From: Jacaranda mimosifolia
Lineage: Eukaryota; Streptophyta; Magnoliopsida; Lamiales; Bignoniaceae
Direction of reading: 5' to 3'
Assembly (NCBI GenBank): GCA_018894105.1
Contig: CM032125.1
Coordinates: 31,047,032-31,111,031 of the forward strand
DNA: 64,000 nt
Below are positions 25,446 through 37,240 of the stretch, piece by piece. A program made the position numbers and the translations under genes. Under the pieces are notes generated by a model. The model saw only the letters and a list, made by a program, of their open reading frames with translations. It was not told the origin of the DNA and made no database searches. Each line of letters begins with the position of its first letter. Within the stretch, counting starts at the first letter, position 1.

Positions 25446-25448
25446 ACC

Positions 25449-28400
25449 AAAATCATCTTATATCCATTGGGATATTCAGGTTTGGAAGGCATGGATCAGG
25501 CCAACTCAGTCTTAATTTACTTAACTCTGCCATTGTTTATTTGTCAAGTGACAATCAACTATAAATATAGTCATTGTTGAATATTTATAGATACGCAATT
25601 ATCATTTTATTACATTACTGTTTCCCTAATATTTTATCTCACATCAATCGAATTTGAGCGCCTAAGGAATTTTGTTGGAAAAATCCTATCAATCCTAATC
25701 ATTTCTATACGTTATATCTTCCGATTTGAATTGACTAGATCTTGATATTTCCACTCGATTCGATCCAACCATCCCACTAGATAAAGCATCTGACGAATAT
25801 TACGTGGATTTTACTTGAACAATTTAACTATATAAATACACACATATAATTCATTTTTATAGTAACTTATGAACAATTCAATATCTTTTCCAACCCTACG
25901 AATCTTTCCGTGTGGTGTTTTGTTTTAGTGTTTAATGATACACTTGCTTTTTCTCTCTTATTTCTATTCTTTTTTTTTTCTTTTTATTATAGTTTATTTA
26001 TAATGATAACCATTATATATATATATATAACCTTTACTTATCCATGCACATTTGAGTTGTAAGTAAAAATGAGTAAGACTGCTAAATAGGCTAAATAAAT
26101 TTACCCTAACTGCTGGATTTGAAAGAATAATTGTGTAATTCAATTTAATTTTGTCCTCATAAGATTTGGGCCAAATATATTGATACTCTAATGAGTTAAA
26201 AATCAAGGTCTTATTGGATTCTTTCTAATGATGAATTGAGTTATTTTATTGACTGGTAGGGTAACTTATGATGTGTGGGAAAAAATAAAATTTAGCGATC
26301 GAATTATTAATTTACAGTCCAGCTAAAAGACCAATAATCATTGATGTGAAAGCATATAAAATAGAATTTAACAATCAAGTTAATTTAATCCTTTAAAAAA
26401 AATAGTATAAGAACTAAAATTGTAATAAGAGCCGTCAATTGTCACACACACATACACACACACACATATATATATATATGTACGAGATAGAAATATAGGA
26501 GTATAATAATATCATGAGGTAAAATATTAATCTTGTAAAATATATTGATGCGGGAATTTTTGAAAAGGGTCCTTTTGAATTGGAGATATGCTTTCAACAT
26601 GTCCTTCAACATATTAGCTCGTCATTTGAAGGGCCGTTGGATGAGATTTTCAGTACTAATTCTCTTATGCTCAAATTAGAATTTGACCAATTGAGGAGAA
26701 AACCCTGAAGTACTAATACAAACCCACGCTAATAGAAGGCGAAGGTGAGTTACCAAATTTGTGCCTCCAGAGTACTCACAACTAGTCGTTTTTCCTATAT
26801 TGGACGGGCCACATGGGGGCATATATGTAATATCACCATCTTTATATATTATCTAATAAATTATAATATATTTAAATATATATTCAAATTGGTGGCATGA
26901 TGTAAGCAAAATGACGGGTTTATACTACAAATTAAATATTGTCTGTACTCTGCAACTCGTATAAATTGAAGGCCGTACGTGGAGTAATATTTCTGTATCT
27001 TTGCACCTTTAACCTTTTTAATTTTCCTTTATTTATTTTGTCAGAAAAGTTGTAAGAATGTCTCTTTTCGTAGAATGGATCTAATACCTATATATTTTAT
27101 TTTAATAGACAGATGACTCATATGGTCCCCAATAAATAATGCCAAAAGCATTTTATTTTTATTTATTTTTACCTGCTACAGGAAATTTTAAATTTTAGGC
27201 AGTTGCACAACACAGCTTATGGTTATTGGTTATACTTAATTTTATTTTTCACTTTGTTTAAGTTTTGAAACAATATTAGTGGAATAAATTGAAATAGTTA
27301 GTTGAATAATTAAATATGTCTTCTCTTACCTTAGTTATTGATGTATCAATAATAAATTTTAAAACATATCAATGAAATTACAATAAATGCAGTACACGCA
27401 AAATAATAGCACGAACCTTTACATACAATAGTAGAACTTCTAAGTCTTAGCTGTATAAATATAGACATTTAACTAATTATATTTTCACTCAAGCATTTTT
27501 TTGTGTAGTTTTCAAAGTGAATTCTTTGAGACATTTCAGGCCCATCTTTCTTTAAATTAATAATTAATTTTTGGACAAATCCCTGAATCCTAATTTAGAC
27601 CTCATTAGTTACCTATTTAGTGCAACTATTCTACCTGGTCCACGATGTGTAATGAAGTAATTTATTAGAGATTGCTGCTGATGGCCAAATAAAAATTTGA
27701 CTTTTGGTAACCATGCACAATGAAGGGTCTGTATGTGCACAAAAGTTGTAAGTTAAATAATGGGTTTATCACATAGGAATTTTTTCTTTATAATCTTCAA
27801 CTTTTTGTCTCATAGAAGTTGAACGTTAATTATCAAAGGCCCACTCAAAATGTAATAAAAAAACATATGATTAAATCATTTTCATGGGGTTTTTCTAATC
27901 GACTTGTTAGATCAAATCGACAATAATGGAAATATGATAATTGCTTACATTTACTTTTAATAATTTTTTGAGGTAAGAGGATAGAAAACCCAAAATAAAT
28001 ATCTAATTCAAGACTAATAGCAATGTGGGGAGATGATTATTACTTAAATTTTCATGAGGGTGTACCTGATAGTCCCCACTTAAAAGATTTATTTTACTCT
28101 TAAATTTTTTCACAAAATAAAGATCCATATTTTTTTATTTGAATTCCGAATTGATATGAATCAAGATCCAACTTATAAATCATTGATTTCTAGAAGATCT
28201 AATTATCATAAAAATGCCATGTGGAACCATACAAATAAAGACATTTCAACATCTCTACAAAAGGAATGCCAAATAGTAACAAGCCACACTTTAATTTTTC
28301 ACTTATTCGAGTTCTTAATAAACTGTTCATACATATCTTTTCCAATATCTAACTTAGGCATCAAAGTCTTTAATTGAGGGCGATCTCAACTAGCCTGACT

Positions 28401-28755
28401 TTTGTCCTTGTAGTTGGGTTGAAAACCCTAAATACTTGTACAAATGGAGATCGAGCTAGATTCTATTTTGAAAACGTTAGCTAGACCTAAAATCCAGAGA
28501 CGCATCAAATACATATATTATTGTTTATATCACTTTTTATTTGTTTTTAAATTAATTTTGAGCTGTTCAACTCTTAAATATTTTAAAATTTTGACCTTTT
28601 TCGTGTTCCACTCTCCCTCCCAACTCACCTGGCTCTAGCCCCACCACTGTGCGTTCCAACTTGAAGGATCCATCAAAATACTTCATAAAATATTTGAAAG
28701 ATTATAGAATACTAGAAATTTTGCATATTCTAGGTATGCGCTAAAATTATTACAA
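25449..28755. other. No gene recognised, 3.3 kb
   Basis: AT-rich sequence, with a (CA)n/(TA)n microsatellite at 26444-26479. None of the short ORFs resembles a known protein, and I see no transposon ends. Confidence 0.5.
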
Positions 28756-29329
28756 TATAAAATAGGTAAAATTATAAAATTTATCATGTAACTTTACCTC
28801 CATTTGATTTTTCGTCCGATAAATTGCATAATATCAATTTTAGTCCTATAAGTATTAAAATATTGTCATTTTTCATCCTTTTTTCGCCGGAACCGGCGGA
28901 AGTCGCCAGAAAAGCTGATGTGGCTCGCCGGGCATTTGGCAGCTTGGAGTTTTTGCCATGTTGGATTGCCTAGTAGGCATTTTTTGTCTTTTTCTTGCTT
29001 AGTTGGCAACATACATGCCTTCTTTTTTTGTAATTTCAAATATATTATATAATTTATATATACATACATATATATACACATCTATTATATATATTTATAT
29101 ATTACATATCATATTTCCTCCAAAATACAATTTTTTCTCCAAAATACCCTTTACTATCCTTCATTATCCCCAAAACTTTCCCATTTTTTAATATATACAT
29201 ATGTTATATATATACATCATATATATTTTATTATATTCACTCAATTACATTTTCAACCCAAAAATCTAATAAAAAGCATTGATTTGACTTTTACAGTAAA
29301 AAATATCTTTCCCAAAACATAAACAAACA

Positions 29330-29805
29330 TACACATATATACACATATTTATTTATAATCTATAATTATTTACTAATTAAAAAATAAAAAAATTTAATAT
29401 ACCATATTAACAATATTCTTTTAACTCGCTTAGTTGGCACAACTTTGAATTTAAAAATATACACATATATATGCACATATATTTATATAAATATATATTT
29501 TTATATAATTTATAATTATTTACTAATTAAAAAGCAAATAATAATAATAATAATCTACCATATTAACAATATTCTTTTAATTTGCTTATTTGGCACAACT
29601 TTAAATTTAAAAATATACACATATATTTATATAAATATATATTTATGTATAATTTATAATTATTTACTAATTAAAAAATTTTAAAAATTAATCTACCCTA
29701 TTAACAGTATTCTTTTAACTCGCTTAGTTGGCACAATTTTGAATTTAAAAATATACACATATTTATATAAATATATAATTTATAATTATTTACTAAATAA
29801 AAAAT
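29330..29805. repeat. Tandem repeat, units about 156 and 138 bp
   Basis: Three copies of ATTCTTTTAA(C/T)(T/-)GCTTA-TTGGCACAA start at 29415, 29571 and 29709. Each is followed by TTTAAAAATATACACATAT and TATAATTTATAATTATTTAC. A partial unit precedes the first copy. It lies inside the MULE-MITE. Confidence 0.8.
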
Positions 29806-29903
29806 AAAAATACATGGTTAAAATAATTTAAATTAAAAATAAATAAATTAAAATGAAAATTGAAAAAAAAAAAAAAGAAAGGGGCAAAACAATGGTAAAT
29901 ACC

Positions 29904-30187
29904 CCCCCCCCCCCGGGGTCTGGCCATGGCTGCCCAGCTGGCCAAAGCCGAGGCAGTAATGGCTAGATCCAGGCAGATGGCTGCCTCGGCCATGGCCATG
30001 GCTGCCTAGCTAGCCAGCGCCGAGGCGGCCATGGCCAAATCCAGTCGGCCAGTGAGCTTGCCTATTCAGGCGGTTGTTGGCCGCCTGGCTCATGGCCATG
30101 GCAGCGCGGTAGGGTGGTGGGCATGGGGGGTGCGGGCGTTTGGGTGGGTTGGGGTGGGGTGGGGTGGGGTGGGGAGGGAGCATGGGG
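29904..30187. repeat. GC-rich core with GGCCATGGC words and G-quadruplex motif
   Basis: An abrupt GC island in AT-rich DNA. It opens with a C run of about 14, repeats GGCCATGGC and GCCGAGGC several times, and ends with a G-rich track. At 30142-30178 there are five or more GGGG tracts separated by single T, a classic G-quadruplex pattern. The short ORFs here reflect composition only. Confidence 0.75.
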
Positions 30188-30612
30188 GGGCATATATATA
30201 ATGTATATATATATGTATATGTATGTATATATAAATATATATCATATATATATTTTATTATATATATCTATTTGGTATTTTTGTTATTTCTTTTGAATTA
30301 ATCAAATCACATCAGTTGCCAACAAGGCAAAAATTCCAAATGGGCATGCGTTCGGCGAGCCACGTCAGCTTTTCCGATGACTTCCGCCGGTTCCCGCGAA
30401 AAAAGGACAAAAAATGACAATTTTTTAATACTTATAGTACTAGAATTGATATTATGCAACTTACAGAACCAAAAACCAAATGGGGTAAAGTTACAGGACG
30501 AAAATTGTAATTTTGCGTATAAAATAATAAAAAATGTTTTTAATTTCTTTATACAACTAATTTTTTTAATAATTTTAATATATTTATTTAAATTTTTACA
30601 CAAATATATAGT

Positions 30613-30953
30613 CACTACAAAATATTATGTCATCAGCTACAATTAGTCTATAGTTAAGTTCAAAGTTCATAAATTAGTTACAAAATTGACTTATTCAAAT
30701 ACAAAACAAATACTCTTGTAGCTAACCCTAACTACGACCAATCAATAACTCATGATTATTCTTTATATATATATATATTTATATATTAATTCCTTACAAA
30801 TAATACATAATTAATCTGTTTCACATACAACAAACATACATGCAGATTAATACTAATAATTTTTGTTGTTATTTCAAAAATCAAATTTGCTATAGAAATT
30901 TTTTATAACTATAGCTTGCAGTCATAACTATGAAATGACTTTTGTAGTAATTT
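30613..30953. mobile_element. CACTA-like MITE at the left edge of duplication copy A
   Basis: It starts CACTACAAAATATTATGTCA and ends ATGACTTTTGTAGTA, inverted ends. The interior matches 15851-16212. The right two thirds recur at 48427-48650, where the left end is missing. Confidence 0.55.
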
Positions 30954-31868
30954 TTCCGTATCCAATATCTCATTTTTTGTTAGTGATTGAAATACAATGG
31001 TAATGGTTGGGTATAGAGTAGGTTAGTTATATATGCTGGTTATTGCATAAGTTATAATTATAAGAATTAAAAAATATAAAAGAGGATGTTATATTTTAAG
31101 CATATCACCGGAAGCACATCAAAAGGGGCATAAATTATAAAGTATGAATAAAAATTTTTAAAAACTGAGTTAACCCTTAAAATAAGACATTAAAATTTTA
31201 CAATCTCTTAGAACACAAAATAAAGAATTTCGAAATTATATTCGGTACCTTAACAAAATTGTCATTATAATTAGCACACTAAAATTTTCAAAATCTTAGA
31301 AATTTATCATTAAAGTAAAAATTTAACGTCATATAAATTTTAAAAGGATTTTATAAAATATGAAAACTTATAAATTTTTTTGTTAATAAACTCAACCAAA
31401 CATGCAACTTCTAAATTTCATCCCCGATGATTTGAAAGAGCTAAGTCATGGCTTGTCTTAGCCATGATTTAATTGAAGATTCTAGCATTACTACACTTCC
31501 TTTGAGCTTATTAGGAATTTAATTATTTTAATGAATAGAAACTTCACTTTTTCCTTTTTTCTTTCGTGTCTGCTAAACAAGGTCTTAGTAATGACTTTAG
31601 AATATGTTGGTTATAATTAAAGCCATTGTACTTTATCTTTGCTTTATCTTAATCATATTAACACTAACATATTCTACTTTGGTTCACGAGAATGGATGAA
31701 AATTACTACTTTGGAAATCAAAATAATAGCATAGGATTTAGGGGGAAAAAAAATATATTTGAGGAGAATAATCGGTCATTTACATATCAATTATCATGTG
31801 AATAATTGATATTTAATAGAAGATATTCTAATAACATTAGAATAAAATAATAAACAAAAACAATATTA
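30954..31868. other. Non-coding spacer inside copy A
   Basis: AT-rich; its only notable property is that it recurs at 48655-49562. No gene recognised. Confidence 0.5.
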
Positions 31869-31877
31869 TCATAATTA

Positions 31878-32549
31878 GGAAAAATTGCAATTTTCGTCCT
31901 ATAACTTTGCTCGATTTGGTTTTTCATCATAGAAGTTGTAAATTTTCAGTTTAGTCCTATAAATATCAAAAAAATGTCACTTTTAATCCTTTTTTCACCG
32001 AAGCCGGCAAAAGTTGCTGAAAAAGCTGACGTGGCTCGCCGGGCGCGTGCCCATTTAGATTTTTTGCCTTGTTGGCAGTTAATGTGGCTTGATGAATTGG
32101 AAAAAATAAAAATAAAAATTGCAATTTTGATCTTGTAAATTTATCCATTTTGGATTTTGGTCCTATAAATTGCAAATTTTCAATTTTTAGTTCTATAAGT
32201 ATAAAAAAATTGTTACTTTTAGTCCTTTTTTCGCTGGAGTTGGCGAAAGTCGCTGAAAAAGCTATCATGGCTTACTGGGTGCATGCACATTTGGAGTTTT
32301 TGCCTTGTTGGCAACTGATGTGGCTTTATTAATTGAAAAAAAAAAATGTCAACTATGGATCTGGCCATGGTTGGCTTGCCTTGCTTGCAGCTGACGTGGC
32401 TTGATTAATTGAAAAAAAAAAAGATAAAAAAAATGTCAGCTATGGATCTGGCCATGGCCAAAGGCCGCCTGGCCAGATTTGGCCAAGCAGTAGCAATGGT
32501 GGCTAGCCGGGGAGGGGGGGACTGAGGAATGTACCATTTTTTACCCCTT

Positions 32550-32586
<37 letters not shown>

Positions 32587-33259
32587 CTAATTTTTATTTT
32601 TAATTTAAAAATAGTAATTAAATTATTTTAACTATTTATTTTTGTTTTTTAATTAGTAAATAATTATAAATTATATATAAATATTATTTATATATATATA
32701 TAGGTGTATATATAAATTTATATCATATATATGATATATCATAAATATATATCATATATATACATATATTTTATTATACATCTACTTGGCATTTTTTTAT
32801 TTTTTTTTCCCCAATTAATCAAGCCACGTCAACTGCCAACAAGGCAAAAACTCCAAAGGGGCACGCCCCCGGCCAGCCACTTCAACTTTTCTGATGACTT
32901 TCGCCAGCAAAAAAAGGACTAAAAGTAACAATTTTTTGATACTTATAGGACTAAATTGAAATTTTGCAATTTATAGGACCAAAATCCAAAATGAGTAAAA
33001 TTACAGGACGAAAATTATAATTTTTATTTTTATTTTCCAATTAATCAAGGCACGTCTGCTGCCAACAAGGCAAAAACTCCAAATGCACACATGCCCGGTG
33101 AGTCACGTCAGTTTTTTCTGTGATTTTCGCCAGCTCCGGTGAAAAAAAGACTAAAAGTGATAATTTTTTAATACTTATAGGACTAAACTAAAATTTTGCA
33201 ACTTAAAGACGAAAAATTAAATCAAGCAAAATTATAGAATGAAAATTACAAATTTGCCC
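31878..33259. mobile_element. Large Mutator-like MITE 2, double-armed
   Basis: The ends are GGAAAAATTGCAATTTTCGT and, inverted, GGGCAAATTTGTAATTTTCA. A 9-bp target duplication TCATAATTA lies at 31869-31877 and 33260-33268. Each arm holds two successive copies of the terminal module (left about 31878-32100 and 32125-32340; right about 32815-33020 and 33030-33259). The core has GGATCTGGCCATGG twice, a G-rich patch near 32510 and a (TC)n run. The same site in copy B (49563-49571) is empty. Confidence 0.85.
32553..32582. repeat. (TC)n microsatellite
   Basis: About 15 TC units in the core of MULE-MITE 2. Confidence 0.9.
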
Positions 33260-33289
33260 TCATAATTAAAACCACCCTATTAAATGAAT

Positions 33290-33295
33290 CACGTG
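33290..33295. promoter_or_regulatory. G-box CACGTG upstream of gene 2
   Basis: A perfect CACGTG in context AATCACGTGGTGGG, about 1.15 kb upstream of the gene 2 start. The equivalent in copy B is at 49593-49598. Its use is unproven. Confidence 0.25.
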
Positions 33296-33680
33296 GTGGG
33301 AAACTGGGAATCATGGAAATTGTTTTTCTATTTATTTTATCAATATTGCGGCATATATGGAACCAAATGTTAAGAATATTGCAGACTTGCAGTTGCCACT
33401 CCCACCTGAAGTCATAAATTTGATACAGAGAAATACAAAATTATGAAGAAAAAAAAATAATAATAATAATAAAGTCCAAAAACTCCAAAGCCCGTTCCAT
33501 TTTCCATATTTTTGGAAGGAAAAAAAATTACATCTGGTATTCGACGTTTTATTTAAATATTATATAGATACACCAATACATAATGCACACGTAACTGACG
33601 ACATAACAATATTATCTTATTATTTAATATAAAAACACTTAATTAATTTAAATAAATAATTTTATATTTCTACGGACAAA

Positions 33681-34053
33681 CACTACAACAAAATTAAATA
33701 TCTATTAGAGACAAATAAATAAAGATACATTTTAAAATAGTCATTAATAATATTTAAGAAAAAAATTTAGTTTTTCTTGTCCTTATAAAGTGTTGTCATA
33801 AATTTGGAGACTTATACTGTTATGCACTGAACAAATATAGAATATAACCATAAGTAAATGATAAAATAGCGTTTAAAAAATAAAAAAAATACCTTTATTA
33901 TTTTATATAAAAATAATATTTAATGACATCTATATATTTTATGATCGCAACTATAGAGACTGCCTGTTGGATTGCCTTCATATGTATTTAAAGTAAATTT
34001 CAAATTTTTAGTGGCAACAAGAATAGTCGCTAAAATTTCCCGTTGTAGGAGTG
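33681..34053. mobile_element. CACTACAACAAAA-ended MITE, copy A
   Basis: It starts CACTACAACAAAATTAA and ends AAATTTCCCGTTGTAGGAGTG, with GTCGCTAAAATTT near the end as in many plant CACTA-derived MITEs. It is present at the same place in copy B (50001-50367), so it came before the duplication. Confidence 0.5.
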
Positions 34054-34148
34054 ATAATAAATAGATTCATAATTAAGTATTTAATTCAACTCAAGAACTT
34101 AAGACTGCCCCCCATGAACATCACATTATCATTAATTAGAGACAATTC

Positions 34149-34157
34149 ATATATAAA
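34149..34157 (+). promoter_or_regulatory. Possible TATA element of gene 2
   Basis: ATATATAAA lies about 300 bases before the ATG. It is conserved in copy B near 50460. The leader would be long; a start nearer the gene cannot be excluded. Confidence 0.25.
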
Positions 34158-34451
34158 TTAAGACTCATTCTTCATTTCACATGTGAATAAGAATAAACTA
34201 TCAAGTGGGGCTGCATTTGTTTATGCATTAGGACTTTTGCCCCAAACAGCACAATCACTATCCATTAATAAAATATTAAAATCACATTTGTAGGGCCAAT
34301 CCTTCTATCTCTTTGTTTAAGAACAATTTAGCCATGGAATCAAAGGACCACTGCAGATCTCAACACCAACCTTATCTCCTTCTCGATTATAATCTCCATA
34401 GAAATCCAATTGAAAATAGGATTTGAAGATCTCCTCGTATAACAACTAAAG

Positions 34452-35926
34452 ATGTTCCCTTTACAACCAGGAGATGAGCTGGTGTTTGGAAGAACCCCTA
34501 ATATTATTTCTCAATCAGACAAAATCCAGGATAATCTTATTCCGGATCATGATAATCTTATTGTGGATCATGCTATCCTGGAAAGTAATATTATTAATTT
34601 CTCCACCAGTAGCAACAACAGCGAGCAACTGAGCCAAAAGCAGCATGGGTTTCCAGAAAAAGAAATATTACTGACGGCCAAACATGACTGCGGTATTGTT
34701 AAGAGGGTTACGCATAGAGATATGGAACGGAAAAGGAGGCAAGAAATGTCGAAACTCTATGATTCTCTTCGATCCCTTCTTCCTCTTGACCACATCAAGG
34801 TGATTTTTCGTTTTCTTTCTCTAATTATGTGAATAATTTGTGGATGAATTTTTTGGTGCAAAAACTTGAACCCTTGTTTTGTAGATGCTTGGAAGTGGAG
34901 TACTTGAATTATTCCAAAATAGTAAAATCACAGATAAAGAATTCGAATAGGGTTACTCCAGTTTTGATTTGAATTCTTTCGATTAATTCTTATTACAGCC
35001 AACTACTAGGTTTCTATATATATTCCCCCCTCTACCGTTGTATTTAATTCATGGTTTTAGGGGAAACGATCTGTATGCGATCACATGGTGGAAGCCGTGA
35101 ACTACATAGAACACATGTGGAAAAATATTCAAGAATTGAGAATTCGCAGAGACAAGCTGAAGAAATTATCGAACTTATCAGCCACAAAAGGTGCAGGTTC
35201 AAATGGTATTATTAGCGATAATTTGCCTACCTGTGTCACGGTGAACCCGGTCCGGGACGGCGTGGAGATTCTGATAAAAAATTCCGAGTTCCGGCTCTCA
35301 AGAGTGATGGCGGAATTGCTGAAAAGACAGCTGAATGTGGTTAACTCTGTCTCAACCAAGACAAAGGGGAGGTTTCTCCATAAAATCCAGGCCGAGGTAA
35401 ATTTGGTTTCATTTTCAAATTTTATTTTTATATTTTTTACTATTTAAAAATTAACGTATTACATTTTATATATTTTCACTTAATATTATTTTTATTTTTA
35501 TTTTCAAAATATAGTTTTCAATAATCTATATTTCTTCTCTAAGCTATATATCTTCTTTCTCTATTTCATTATTATTATCCATCTCCATTTACAACCTACT
35601 AAATCTAAAATAATCATTACTTTTCCAACAAACTATTCAAATACAAACTCATTTTTAATTTATTTTTACTAACTGTTTTGTCAAATTTTAAAATTAATGA
35701 AAATAGAAAGTGAGAATGAAAATAACACCAAAGGGGCCTAAGAGAAAGGAAAGTTTTGTAAGAATTAGGATTTTTATGTGTTTTACTTGTTTTTATCTAA
35801 TTATCCATTTACATATACATGTGTCCCCTCCGATCTGTATAGATATCTACCATCTTGCAGGCCAGTGATATTACAGCCCTTGATCCATCTGTGCTGCAAG
35901 AAAGATTGAGCAAAGCTGTTGATTAA
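34452..35926 (+). CDS. bHLH transcription factor, bHLH36/118/126-like (gene 2, copy A)
   Basis: Predicted nuclear protein of 249 residues. Exons are 34452-34799, 35061-35396 and 35861-35926; introns are GT-AG and phase 0 at the same sites as gene 1. It opens [12 protein letters not shown]. The basic region is HRDMERKRR with H88, E92 and R96, the E-box contact set; residue 91 is Met where gene 1 and copy B have Ile. Helix 1 is followed by [19 protein letters not shown], helix 2, then an ACT-like C-terminal region from about residue 173. Trp136 in helix 2 is Arg in copy B. Intron 2 (35397-35860) is enlarged by a MITE. The 240 bases before the ATG are nearly identical to copy B, so the two probably share controls. 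The frame is open and splice sites are intact, so I call it functional, though relaxed constraint is possible. Confidence 0.92.
35402..35738. mobile_element. MITE in intron 2 of gene 2
   Basis: It is orthologous to 51726-52064 in gene 3. The right end ACACCAAAGGGGCC remains. The left TAA plus GGGCCCGTTC are missing, a deletion of about 14 bases just after the splice donor GGTAAA. It is non-coding. Confidence 0.75.
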
Positions 35927-36541
35927 TCTAGGCTTGCCAAGATTGTGAGATCCTATGAATAATTTGTCTGATCTAGAAACCATGCATCAATCATGTAAGT
36001 GAATCTGCATACCATATATATATATATAACTTTTCGACTTGTCTGCACTTTGCTCAAATAGTTCACAATTTTTTTTATTTTTTTTTCTACTTACTCTCAA
36101 ATAGTTCACACTTGATTACCTTGATGTTGCTGTTTGAATTCTGCTCACGGGCGAGAGATGCGAATAATGTAATTCTTAAGAACTTTAGGAACATGGAGAT
36201 TTACAAGTTAGAGAAACAAACAAGTATTTCAGTTTTTTGTTGCATGGAGTTCGGTATAGTAAGGTTTAAGATAAAAAAAGATGCAATTGTTTTGCTTAAA
36301 GTGAATTACGAAGAGCTCTTAAGAATTAATATTGAAGTACTAAAACCTTGTATAAAGCATAAACGGCTTGTTTGTTTACATTTTGGGGTGTTTTGCCAAA
36401 ATATTTTGGAAGAATGATTTTTGGGGAGTGGGGTTGGGGATGTTGTGGGGTTGGGGATATTATGGTTATTTGTTTGTATTTAGGGTGGTAGGTGGAAAAT
36501 ATTTTGGGAGAAAATTATTTGTCTAGTTGTATTTTAGGTAG
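35927..36541. other. 3' flank of gene 2
   Basis: Homologous to 52252-52835. It includes likely 3' untranslated sequence and a GTTTGTTTACATTTTG segment from about 36368 that may be the left end of another old MITE shared by both copies. Confidence 0.45.
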
Positions 36542-37235
36542 TGATGATGTCTATTTTAGTAAGGTAGGATTTCAGTGTCGACCAGAAGTTCTAGGTTGAC
36601 CAGAAAGATAGAAATTGGGGGATGCAAGTTGAATTTTGCAGCCAATGAATAGATATTAGGTTAGTCGAGAGGATCCTCAGCTAAGACTCTCTGATGTTTA
36701 AATCAAATTTTGATTTGAAGATAATTTGGCAGAGTAACAACTTAGAAAATTCTAAAGGCATACCTTTGGCCTTTGAAGATTGGGTATTTATAGTGTTCGA
36801 CGAGTAGTGGAAAAGACAAGTTTCACCCTGCCATGAATCAGGACCCTTCTTCCTCAAGTATGAGCAATTTAGGTCTTTTTGACCTAGCTTAATGCCATGC
36901 TCGTGACCGTCCAGCTGGAGGGGGCGTCCTTACTGCCATTAATGCAGAGGTGATGTGCTATCAGGGCAATTTAATGCACACAGTAGCGTGGTTTGATTGT
37001 ATTTAATGCAGATGCGAAGGGTGGTAGGCATTGTCATTAATGCTTCCGCAACTAGGCAGCCACCCTTTTATCTGCCAGTTTCAACCTCTCCAGGTCGCAA
37101 AGATCTAACCTCAAAGGTCGATTTAGGCTTCCTGAAATGTTGACATGGATGGGCCTGCTTGGGCTTTCGACTTGGTTTGTTTGGGCTTGTTGTTGGGTCT
37201 GCACCTTTATTGGGCTTGCGAGCTTACCCATATCA
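36542..37235. mobile_element. Solo LTR, Gypsy type
   Basis: It starts TGATGATGTC and ends ACCCATATCA, with a perfect 5-bp target duplication GGTAG at 36537-36541 and 37236-37240. The termini and inner words (GTCGACCAG, TTAGGTTAGTCGAGAGG) resemble the LTR of the Gypsy element at 52875, a distant member of the same family. Copy B has one uninterrupted GGTAG at 52831-52835. Confidence 0.88.
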
Positions 37236-37240
37236 GGTAG

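Larger units (their letters stand above)
28765..30517. mobile_element. Large Mutator-like MITE 1
   Basis: The left end is GGTAAAATTATAAAATTTAT; the reverse complement of the right end is CGCAAAATTACAATTTTCGT. The inverted arms extend about 260 bases and share AAAGCTGAYGTGGCTCGCCG and a TTTTTGCC(A/T)TGTTGG block. A 9-bp target duplication TATAAAATA lies at 28756-28764 and 30518-30526, the signature of Mutator-like elements. The interior holds tandem repeats and a G-rich core and no transposase. Confidence 0.85.

Noticed and set aside
30114..30296. Glycine/tryptophan-rich ORF
   Set aside because: Produced by a GGGGT simple repeat and an (AT)n run; composition artefact.
36112..36417. 101-residue plus-strand ORF downstream of gene 2
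   Set aside because: The matching region in copy B (about 52430-52740) has indels that destroy the frame, and there is no domain; likely 3' flank.
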